From assembly GCA_021810735.1 (NCBI GenBank), contig JAJZIF010000208.1, positions 1-6,727 of the forward strand: 6,727 bases of DNA, given 5' to 3'. The notes below the pieces were generated by a model that was not told the DNA's origin, did not search any database, and worked only from the letters and a program-made list of their open reading frames with translations. The translations under genes were made by a program, and so were the position numbers. Positions 1-6,465 of the stretch are shown here, piece after piece (the stretch's first letter is position 1; each line of letters begins with the position of its first letter). The DNA is from Acidobacteriota bacterium. Its GTDB lineage: Bacteria; Acidobacteriota; Terriglobia; Terriglobales; Acidobacteriaceae.

Positions 1-446
1 GCGGGGCCGCCTTTGGCGATCTGTTCAATGACGGCAAGATCGACGTCGTCATCAACAACATGGATGGTGTGCCCGTGCTCCTTCGCAATGTCAGCCCAGA
101 TCACCACAACTGGGTCGAGCTGAAGCTGATTGGCGGACTGAAAAGTCCGCGCGACGCGGTCGGCGCCACGGTGTACCTGAATGCGGACGGCATCCGTCAG
201 CGAGGGGATGTTCTGAGCGGAGGCAGCTATCTTTCTTCCAATGACATGCGTGTCCACTTTGGGATCGGGAACGCAACGACCATCCAAAATGTAGAAATCC
301 ACTGGCCAAGTGGGGTCCGGGAATCGATCAAGCTGGGGGCCGTCGACCGCATTTACACGATCACTGAGGGCAAGGGCGTCACCTCTGTCATGTGCGGCGG
401 CAAGGCTTGCCCAGCGGAAGCAGACAGCAAGCCGTTAGCCCGGTAG
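1..446 (+). CDS. CRTAC1-like FG-GAP/ASPIC-UnbV protein, C-terminal part
   Basis: The reading frame is open from base 3, runs in from outside the window and ends at TAG 444-446, giving 147 visible residues. The first 19 residues carry a calcium-loop repeat (DLFNDGKIDV) of the FG-GAP/VCBS type, the last blade of a beta-propeller. An ASPIC/UnbV domain follows at about visible residues 37-105, recognisable from HHNWVELKLIGG, DAVGATVYL, SGGSYLSSND, VHFGIGN and VEIHWPSG. A short tail with two Cys (MCGGKAC) closes the protein. Proteins of this build are usually exported, and in bacteria their biochemical role is largely unknown; animal CRTAC1 is an extracellular matrix protein. An ATG at base 60 lies inside the domain and is not a credible start. 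It converges on the amidase gene. A second ASPIC protein is encoded at 2172-5657 on the other strand, but the two are clearly divergent copies. Confidence 0.9.
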   Translation, partial: GAAFGDLFNDGKIDVVINNMDGVPVLLRNVSPDHHNWVELKLIGGLKSPRDAVGATVYLNADGIRQRGDVLSGGSYLSSNDMRVHFGIGNATTIQNVEIHWPSGVRESIKLGAVDRIYTITEGKGVTSVMCGGKACPAEADSKPLAR

Positions 447-741
447 CAGGTTGCTGCAGCGAGTCTTCGCTGGCGATCTTATCTGTTCCAAGAATCTGCG
501 GACTTGCCCACTGCTCCGCAGCGCAGTGATGTCTGCACAGCGATTGTGGCTCGCCACTATACATTCCGGTGGTGGCAAGAAATTCTGGAAAATTCCCATT
601 GTGCGTTCGGCGTGACTCTTGCTTCGCAATCCCAGTGATCATGGATCCGCCCACCTGGCGTGTCCGGCGAAAATGCCTCCAGTTCCTGCTCTCGTACAGG
701 AATTCCGCCTCACACGACTCACCCACACAGGGCCGCCCCCC
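447..741. other. Convergent intergenic region, no gene seen
   Basis: This 295-base gap separates two genes that run towards each other. Both strands have short open frames here, but none gives a recognisable protein or has a convincing ribosome site, and codon use does not resemble the flanking genes. Apart from the two hairpins listed separately (457-472 and 738-758) I see no repeat, RNA gene or mobile-element end. Confidence 0.6.
457..472 (+). terminator. Weak candidate terminator hairpin after the CRTAC1-like gene
   Basis: CAGCGA and TCGCTG form a 6-bp stem with the four-base loop GTCT, starting 11 bases after the TAG stop. The following bases (GCGATCTTATCTGTT) are T-rich but have no real T-run, so this is at most a weak intrinsic terminator. 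Position supports it; strength does not. Confidence 0.25.
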
Positions 742-758
742 TCAGCCGGGCTGAGGGG
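738..758. terminator. GC-rich hairpin spanning the amidase stop codon
   Basis: CCCCTCAGC and GCTGAGGGG form a perfect 9-bp stem with a 3-base loop (CGG). On the minus strand the stem encodes the amidase's last residues and contains its TGA stop (742-744). No T-run follows on either strand, so it is not a standard intrinsic terminator. It could protect the 3' end of the mRNA, assist Rho-type ending for both converging genes, or be a small repeat unit found elsewhere in the genome. Confidence 0.35.
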
Positions 759-2175
759 TGGTCCCAAGAAAAGGTGGCGGCACGAATCCAAATTCTTTGT
801 CGATCGCGGTTGCGATCTCCAGAACGATTTCATCCTCGAAGGGACGTCCTGCCACTTGCACGCCAATCGGCAATCCTTCCGCGGATCTGCCGATTGGAAC
901 GACGGCTGCCGGTGCTCCCAGCAAGTTAAACCATTGGGTGTACCGCATGGCGTCGAGATAGTCGACGCGCTGGCCATCGACTATCCAGGAGCGCTCGCCA
1001 TGGCGAAAGGCCGGGATGGCGCACACGGGGCAAAGTAGCACGGGGAACGGCTGCATCTCCCGCAGCAACTGACCTCGCACCACGTCGAAATCCGCCCATG
1101 CTTGCAGCAATTCCTCTCCGCCCAGTGGTGGTTCTTGATGCGCAATGGAAAGGAAGTCGAGCAGCACCGGGCTGAGTTGTTCGCGGCGGTCGGCGACAAG
1201 AGGTTCGAGAAACATTGCTCCGCAGCGCACGAAGAATATCCACCAGAGTTTTCGCGCCGCCTCCAATACGGCGGGGCGAAATGGCCGGACAGAAAATCCC
1301 TGTTCTTTCAGAACCTGAACCGCCGCGTGGACGGCGAGGCGTGACTCCGGGGTGACGGGCACAAGGCCATCGTCCTCAAAATAGCCGATCGAAATTTGCT
1401 TCAATTCGCTTCTGCTGATGTGCCGCAGCGCGACCGGCGGGCTGACGGGGTCGGTTGGATCAGGGCTGCAAAGAGTTTCGAACAGGAGGCGGACATCCTG
1501 CATGGTGCGAGCCATGGGTCCGATGGCGCCGAGGATGGAAAACGGCCCGACACAGGGTGGCTCGTGGCCGGTTGCGGGAATGCGTCCTGGCGTTGGCTTC
1601 AGGCTGCAGATGCCCGTGAAGTGGGCTGGTGTACGTACGGAGCCGCCGCTATCGCTGCCAAGGCCGGATGCCGACATGCCAGAGGCAATTGCCGCGGATT
1701 CGCCGCCACTGGATCCGCCGGAGGTAAAGTCGAGGTCCCATGGATTGCGCGTTTGACCGTGGAGGCGATTGTCGGTTTCATACGCCATCAGAAATTCTGG
1801 ACAATTCGTGGCACCCAGAATGTTGGCGCCGGCCTGGCGTACGCGGGAGACAACAATCGCATCTTTCTCCGCCACGATGCCTTGCCGCAACAGGCTGCCC
1901 ACTTCGCAGGGGAGTCCGGCAGTTGCGATCGAAGACTTGATGGTCATCGGCAGCCCGTACAGCGGGCCGCGTGGACCGCTTGCGGTCATCAACGCGCGTG
2001 CCTGTGCGCGGATGCGCTCTGCGTCGAGTTCGGTGAAGTTGACGATTGCATTCAGGCACGGATTCAGGCGCTTGATTTTCTGGAAGTGTTCCTCGGCCAG
2101 TTCCAGCGGCGAGATTTTCTCTGCACGGAGCAAGGCAAGCTGTTCGACCGCGGACAGCAGCGTGAGCTGGCTCAA
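742..2175 (-). CDS. Amidase-signature family hydrolase
   Basis: This is a complete 477-residue protein, normal length for the amidase signature (AS) family, which hydrolyses carboxylic amides to acid and ammonia. The Ser-cisSer-Lys triad is visible: Lys80 in PMTIKSS, cis-Ser155 in TSGGSSGG, and nucleophile Ser179 in GSDSGGSVRTP. Lys-to-Ser and Ser-to-Ser spacings (75 and 24) equal those in fatty acid amide hydrolase (142/217/241). The C-terminus also fits (GAPAAVVPIG, GLPIGVQVAGRPFED). No signal peptide is evident, so it is probably cytoplasmic. The start is TTG at 2175-2173: it overlaps the upstream TGA as TTGA, has AGGA six bases before it, and the family N-terminus begins there. A GatA role is unlikely without gatB/gatC nearby. 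The substrate cannot be told from sequence; general amidase, indoleacetamide-type or aryl amidase all remain possible. Confidence 0.93.
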   Translation of the reverse strand: MSQLTLLSAVEQLALLRAEKISPLELAEEHFQKIKRLNPCLNAIVNFTELDAERIRAQARALMTASGPRGPLYGLPMTIKSSIATAGLPCEVGSLLRQGIVAEKDAIVVSRVRQAGANILGATNCPEFLMAYETDNRLHGQTRNPWDLDFTSGGSSGGESAAIASGMSASGLGSDSGGSVRTPAHFTGICSLKPTPGRIPATGHEPPCVGPFSILGAIGPMARTMQDVRLLFETLCSPDPTDPVSPPVALRHISRSELKQISIGYFEDDGLVPVTPESRLAVHAAVQVLKEQGFSVRPFRPAVLEAARKLWWIFFVRCGAMFLEPLVADRREQLSPVLLDFLSIAHQEPPLGGEELLQAWADFDVVRGQLLREMQPFPVLLCPVCAIPAFRHGERSWIVDGQRVDYLDAMRYTQWFNLLGAPAAVVPIGRSAEGLPIGVQVAGRPFEDEIVLEIATAIDKEFGFVPPPFLGTTPQPG

Positions 2176-5100
2176 TTCGCGTCCTGAATATCTGAGATGT
2201 GTGACGCGACGTGAGCCGCAGGAACAGGATCGATGGGCGTGGAGTTTGCCGGCAGGTAGTGGAAACGGTACTCAGGCGCGCCTTCGCCGGAGTTGAATCG
2301 GTCATTCCATTGCAGGCGGTATCGCAGATCTGTGGGGTTCGTCGGATACGATATCGGACTGGAATACGGGTAGGACTTCATGCCGTGAAATGGCATCTCA
2401 TTCACGGTGAACGGAGATGCCTCGTAAAAATCCATGTCCTTGACGTAGCCGTTGGCGTAGAAGAAGTAGTCGCGCTTCCAGTTGGCAGGCAACGGCGGCA
2501 GTGTGGCCGTACTGAATTCCGCGTCGATATCTTCTCCACTGCCGAAGATGACGAAGTGATTGTCGACAGTCTTCAGCAACGGCGTGACGTCGCCGTAGTG
2601 CGTGTATTCTCCGCGCTGGCGAGCGAAGGGGCCGGTCGCGCTGATGCGGTCGTAGCGATACGTCAAATCACCGGGACTCTTCTGTTCGATCTGCTGCGGG
2701 TAGCCGCGAAATTCCAGAGTCGAGAGCGCCAGCGGCAATTCCGTTGAGCGGATTTCGCTGGCCCTATCCGGTCCGTTATCCACCAAAACCTGGTCCCAGT
2801 AAATCTGCAGGTTGGTGACGATGCGCAATCGCCGCGTTTCCGGCGGCAGCTTGCCCGTCAGGTCGACCGTGATCGTGCGCGGCAGGCCAGCGGGGAAACC
2901 CATGTCCGGAAGAATCGTTTTCCAGCTTCCGTCCGCCATCTGCGCTTGCAGGACGGGCGGCTCCGGCTTCAACCCGGCCTGCCAGGCCGCATACATGGAC
3001 GATGCGCTGAAGTACTCCACGTAGCCGTGCAGCAGTAGCCGCAGCGGGCGCCGCGCCGTCCATTGGCCGATGTCGAACGTGAGCGCGTGCGAATTGGCGA
3101 AGCCCGCAAAGGGAAGGTTGGTGAAGTCGTGCACATAGCGATGGTCGCGATCGAGCAGGACACTGCGAACATCTTCTCCATGATCGTTCCACGCCGCCAA
3201 TACAGGACGCGCCGCGCTGCTGACGATCACTCTGCCCGAAGGAAATGGTGGTGCTTCGAGGAATCGCTCGTTCGGGTAGACTTCAGTCCCGGCAGGATGA
3301 TCGATGGCGACCAGGCGCAGTTGATCGATAAAGTTAACTTCTTCCATCGGCTCGCCGAAGCGCAGGCTCAGGTAGCCGTTATGCGGCTTCAGTTGGCTCC
3401 CTGCGACTTTAATCCATTCATCGGGATCGGGAATATTTCTGGAGGTCGGAGAAATCCAATGCCCTACGACGGCTGCGCCGATAACGTCGGTGACGAACCG
3501 ATATTTTTTTCCGTCCCAGGCGAACAGCACCGGGCAGGAGCTTCCCCGGCGATCGATTTCATCCAGCGGCGTGAATGTATCGGCGGGGACCTTGAGTTCA
3601 TCCTGCAGGACGCCGGTGGGCCACAACATGCGCACAATGTCCACATGCGCGCGACTGCCCAGACCGGCCAGAATTTCCGGCGAACCTTGGCCCATGTATC
3701 CGGTGGCCCCAGCAATCTCCCACTTCTGCCAAAGGTTGCCGGAAAAGATTTCTACCTTGGTTCCCAGCGCGGATTTGTTGTCGGCCAGGCCGCGGAACGA
3801 CAGCCGCACCCAATGGTTCTTGTTTCCGCCGTCGTTGCGCAGCAGGAGCGGAGGCCCGTGCAATTGAGTAACGACCAGATCCGCGTCGCCGTCACCGTCG
3901 ACATCGCCGGCAAGCAGCGCGCGCGGATGATCGAGCTTCAGGTTGGCAAGCCCCACAGCCGCCGTTACGTCTTGAAATCCTCGCGGTCCCAGGTTGCGCA
4001 GCACTCGTAGTTCGGGGCCATGCGCGGTGTCCACCAGCACGGCCAGGTCGATCCAGCCGTCGTTATCGATGTCGATGGCGGTCAGTCCCCAGCCGCGCGT
4101 GGCGTCCGCGATCGGCAGCGGGACACGTTCAAAGCGCTTTCCATAGACGTTGCGCCACAGAGTAATCCCAGGCGCGCCGGTATGCGTCAGCGCGACATCC
4201 ATCCAGCCGTCTTTGTTGAAGTCGAAAACGTAGACCCCATTCGTGGGAGGCAGGTTGGTGTCGCTGAAGAGTGGCGAGGCAGGAAACGCGCCTTCACGAG
4301 GATTGGCAAAAAAGGTTGGGGCCGGTCCGGAACCGGTGACGAGCAGATCGACCGCGCGGTCATTGTTCAGGTCGGAGAGAGTAACGTTGCGGGTGGTCCC
4401 ATGTCCGGCGAGCCCGGTGGTGCCAGTCCAGTTGGTGAACGTTCGGTTGCCGTTGTTGCGCCACAAAACATTTGGAGCGTCCGCGCCAGCCACTGGTTTT
4501 CCAGTAACAAAGAGGTCGAGGTCGCCGTCGTGGTCGTAGTCCACAAAGGTGAGGCCCGCAGGCTGGTTGTTCGTTGTAATGCCGACGGATTTGGTTACAT
4601 CGGAGAATTTTCCGTGGCCGAGATTTCTGAAAAGTGTAACGCGATCCAGCAGCGAAATCGCGATGTCAGGAAGCCCGTCGTTGTCGAAATCGCCCACCGT
4701 GCAGGCGATCGCGTGGCCACTCAGGTCCAGCCCTGTCTGGCTGGGAGGGACCTCTGCAAAACGGCCGCCGCCCAGGTTGCGATAGACGTGAATGGCGTGC
4801 GCGCCTTCATCCAGGGAGATGAGATCGGTTTTCCCGTCGCCAAATAGATCCACCATGCAGGCGCCGCCGCCGGCTTCGTCTTCGCTCGGTTCGGCAACGG
4901 TCGACGAAGGTTGCGAATCGTCGCCGATCGGCGCGCGCACGAAGCGGACAGGAATCATGGGGGCGACTTCCGGCTCCGCTACATGGATCGACTGTGCCAT
5001 GGAATGGTGGCCCATTTCCCCGTACGAGATGGTCATGGGAGAGCCCAGCTTTTCGCTGGTGATAGTCTGGAAACGCTGGAAGTCCTGTTTTGCGAGGTCC

Positions 5101-5657
5101 AACATTCCGACCTGCTGATGGGCCCGCGCCATTCCGAACTCCGCCGAAGCATGCAGCGGATTCAACTGCAACGCCCGCTGAAACTCTAGGATTGCATCTT
5201 GATAGTCCTTGCTTTGCTGGTAGCCGCTGCCCAGCAGGTAGTGAGCATCCGCATCGTTCGGGTCCAGCAGCACGACACGCTTGAAATCCTCGATCGTTTC
5301 CTGCGTGTTGCCGCTTTTGCGCGCAACCAAACCCAGGTTGTACCAGGCGGCGGTGTTCTTCGGGTCCTGCTCGATCACCCGTCGCAAAACCATGCTCGCC
5401 TGCGAAAGTTGTTGGGAGTTGAGCAGCGCGATTCCCTGATTCAATTGCGCAACCAGCAAAGTGGGATCTTTCTGGATCGCCGCCACAAATAGTTGTTCGG
5501 CTTTGGCAAAGTTCTGCTGATTCATGTACGCCACGCCAAGATTGTTCAGCTGGATGGCGTCCGTCTGCGTGGTATGGGTATCAACTTCGCCCCAGGCAAC
5601 CGAGGAGACGAGAAAACAAAGGGCGAGAACCTGAGCCATCCGGATGCGTGGAAGCAT
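2172..5657 (-). CDS. Exported TPR / seven-repeat FG-GAP propeller / ASPIC-UnbV protein with unassigned C-terminal region
   Basis: The protein has 1161 residues. Residues 1-23 look like a Sec signal peptide (Arg4/Arg6, hydrophobic LALCFLVSSV, possible cleavage after AWG); C14 is not in a lipobox. About five TPRs lie at residues 38-200 (for example NNLGVAYMNQQNFAKAEQLF, WYNLGLVARKSGNTQETI), then a Pro/Glu-rich linker to about 262. Seven Asp-rich calcium loops begin at residues 270, 323, 373, 429, 479, 529 and 585, spaced 50-56 residues, as expected for a seven-bladed propeller. The fourth (DLNNDRAVDL) has Arg in place of the usual Gly. An atypical ASPIC/UnbV domain is at about 613-690 (NHWVRLSF, ALGTKVEIF, GLGSRAHVDI, LWPTG). 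Residues 705-1161 match no domain I can name; they contain DPDEW, VYPNERF and a stretch at about 926-959 resembling a carbohydrate-binding beta-sandwich (inference). TPRs suggest partner binding, and location should be periplasmic or surface. It overlaps the amidase gene by four bases. Its role is unknown. Confidence 0.92.
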   Translation of the reverse strand: MLPRIRMAQVLALCFLVSSVAWGEVDTHTTQTDAIQLNNLGVAYMNQQNFAKAEQLFVAAIQKDPTLLVAQLNQGIALLNSQQLSQASMVLRRVIEQDPKNTAAWYNLGLVARKSGNTQETIEDFKRVVLLDPNDADAHYLLGSGYQQSKDYQDAILEFQRALQLNPLHASAEFGMARAHQQVGMLDLAKQDFQRFQTITSEKLGSPMTISYGEMGHHSMAQSIHVAEPEVAPMIPVRFVRAPIGDDSQPSSTVAEPSEDEAGGGACMVDLFGDGKTDLISLDEGAHAIHVYRNLGGGRFAEVPPSQTGLDLSGHAIACTVGDFDNDGLPDIAISLLDRVTLFRNLGHGKFSDVTKSVGITTNNQPAGLTFVDYDHDGDLDLFVTGKPVAGADAPNVLWRNNGNRTFTNWTGTTGLAGHGTTRNVTLSDLNNDRAVDLLVTGSGPAPTFFANPREGAFPASPLFSDTNLPPTNGVYVFDFNKDGWMDVALTHTGAPGITLWRNVYGKRFERVPLPIADATRGWGLTAIDIDNDGWIDLAVLVDTAHGPELRVLRNLGPRGFQDVTAAVGLANLKLDHPRALLAGDVDGDGDADLVVTQLHGPPLLLRNDGGNKNHWVRLSFRGLADNKSALGTKVEIFSGNLWQKWEIAGATGYMGQGSPEILAGLGSRAHVDIVRMLWPTGVLQDELKVPADTFTPLDEIDRRGSSCPVLFAWDGKKYRFVTDVIGAAVVGHWISPTSRNIPDPDEWIKVAGSQLKPHNGYLSLRFGEPMEEVNFIDQLRLVAIDHPAGTEVYPNERFLEAPPFPSGRVIVSSAARPVLAAWNDHGEDVRSVLLDRDHRYVHDFTNLPFAGFANSHALTFDIGQWTARRPLRLLLHGYVEYFSASSMYAAWQAGLKPEPPVLQAQMADGSWKTILPDMGFPAGLPRTITVDLTGKLPPETRRLRIVTNLQIYWDQVLVDNGPDRASEIRSTELPLALSTLEFRGYPQQIEQKSPGDLTYRYDRISATGPFARQRGEYTHYGDVTPLLKTVDNHFVIFGSGEDIDAEFSTATLPPLPANWKRDYFFYANGYVKDMDFYEASPFTVNEMPFHGMKSYPYSSPISYPTNPTDLRYRLQWNDRFNSGEGAPEYRFHYLPANSTPIDPVPAAHVASHISDIQDAN
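2182..2185 (-). promoter_or_regulatory. Ribosome binding site deciding the TTG start of the amidase
   Basis: On the minus strand AGGA lies six bases before the TTG, inside the last codons of the upstream gene (reading ...CAG GAC GCG AAT TGA). No ATG or GTG lies near this position in the amidase frame, so the site supports TTG as the real start and translation coupled to the upstream gene. Confidence 0.65.
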
Positions 5658-5926
5658 GGAAATACGACTTACCTCGGTTCGCCACGATTGAAGCTGTCCT
5701 TCTTTAGTCTACAAGATAGAAAATAGAAGCAAACATCGCAGAACTGCTGTTCAAAGTGAAATTGACAGGAATGAATGTGTCGGACGGTTTTTGCATTCCG
5801 GTCAAAACAGCCCACTGCGTGCAGGACAGTTGTGCATCGAACGTCTCGTTCCGGAATACCGTCCCAGCGCATCGCTGGATGCAAAACATTCTGAACCTGT
5901 GGCTGGTCATCATGACTGAGAAGTGA
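5658..5926. other. Divergent intergenic region, no recognisable gene
   Basis: This spacer separates the minus-strand TPR-propeller operon from the plus-strand sugar-nucleotide relics, and must hold the operon promoter. On the minus strand an AT-rich run (TATTTTCTATCTTGTAGACT) lies about 50-70 bases before the ATG and is the likeliest -10 area, but I cannot fix a -35/-10 pair. Two plus-strand frames are open for about 67-68 codons, ending at TGA 5917-5919 and TGA 5924-5926. Neither reads as a protein I know, though one could be the eroded end of a gene that stood before the epimerase. A short perfect hairpin, CCAGCG-CAT-CGCTGG, lies at 5864-5878. Confidence 0.45.
5671..5675 (-). promoter_or_regulatory. 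Probable ribosome binding site of the TPR-propeller gene
   Basis: On the minus strand GAGGT (extending to GAGGTAAG) lies 13 bases before the ATG at 5657-5655. The spacing is longer than ideal, but the next in-frame ATG (residue 7) has no better site and would remove the basic start of the signal peptide, so the ATG at 5657 is preferred. Confidence 0.45.
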
Positions 5927-6465
5927 AAGATCGCTGTGATCACTACTTCGCGCGCGGATTGCAGCCATCTGTACTGGCCGTTGCGCGACCTGGAGGTCCA
6001 TTCCGAAGTCGATTTACGTTTGATTGTTTCGGTTTCCCACTTGTCGCCAGAGTTTGGGAATACTTTGCGGGAGGTTGAAAAAGACGGCTTCAAAATAGAA
6101 TAGACGCAAGAATTGAATGCCTGCTAAGCTCCGACACCGACGTTGGAATGGCAAAGACCATTGGTCTGGCCACGCTGAGCCTGGCAGACCAGTTGGGAGT
6201 CATGCGTCCCGATCTGCTGCTGCTGATCGCAGACCGTTATGAGATGCTGGCGCCAGCCGCCGTTGCGCTTGCACTCCGCATCCCCGCCGCGCACATTGAA
6301 GTCGGCGAAATCAGCCATGGCGCCATCGACGACGCCGTAAGAAATGCATTGACAAAGATGGCGCACGTCCACTTTACGCCGACAGAGACAGCGCGCCAAA
6401 GGGTCATTGCTATGGGAGAAGAGCCGTGGCGCGTGCATCGAGCTGGCTCTCCTTCGCTCGATCAT
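5927..6465 (+). pseudogene. neuC: Broken, C-terminally truncated hydrolysing UDP-GlcNAc 2-epimerase (NeuC/LegG family)
   Basis: NeuC-type enzymes convert UDP-GlcNAc (or a derivative) to a ManNAc-type sugar plus UDP, an early step to sialic or legionaminic acid. Frame 2 from 5927 reads KIAVITTSRADC, then LIVSVSHLSPEFG and EKDGFKIE, and hits TAG at 6101-6103. The match then resumes in frame 1 ([67 protein letters not shown]). Removing one copy of the ATAGA duplication at 6095-6104 rejoins both halves exactly as the family reads. The natural start seems lost: GTGAAAGATC stands where GTGAAGATC would give Met-Lys-Ile, so an extra A is likely; GTG at 5936 is the only other nearby in-frame start. 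Homology stops after SLDH, roughly half of a usual 370-390-residue enzyme, at a fusion with aminotransferase sequence. Usually conserved Gly residues are also changed. An ATG at 6148 opens 144 codons but cannot give a working enzyme. Confidence 0.85.
6095..6104 (+). repeat. Perfect 5-bp tandem duplication (ATAGA x2) that frameshifts neuC
   Basis: ATAGA occurs twice back to back. The five extra bases change frame and create the TAG stop at 6101-6103. With one copy deleted the codons read Asp-Gly-Phe-Lys-Ile-Asp-Ala-Arg-Ile-Glu-Cys-Leu-Leu, continuous NeuC-family sequence. Replication slippage is the obvious cause. Confidence 0.85.

Noticed and set aside
742..2175. Amidase read as GatA, the tRNA-dependent amidotransferase subunit
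   Set aside because: The signature is shared by the whole family, no gatB or gatC is nearby, and the neighbour is an exported propeller protein.
1396..2187. Plus-strand open frame of 263 codons opposite the amidase gene
   Set aside because: It is antisense to a protein with a full catalytic triad; the product is Arg/Ala/Gly-rich with no recognisable motif, as expected from GC-rich codons read backwards.
1778..2305. Minus-strand open frame bridging the two operon genes in a third frame
   Set aside because: It overlaps two well-supported proteins and reads as low-complexity Arg/Thr-rich sequence.
3063..4847. Two long plus-strand open frames (3063-4010 and 4020-4847) opposite the propeller gene
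   Set aside because: Both mirror the repeated Asp/Gly codons of the calcium loops (GTC/GCC-rich antisense giving Val-rich protein), with no domain of their own.
5762..5767. TTGACA, a perfect -35 box on the plus strand before the neuC relic
   Set aside because: No reasonable -10 box is found 16-18 bases downstream, where the sequence is CGGTTTTT.
5719..5926. Possible remnant gene before neuC in two plus-strand frames
   Set aside because: Neither translation matches any family I recognise, and neither has a start with a ribosome site; kept only as a note in the spacer entry.
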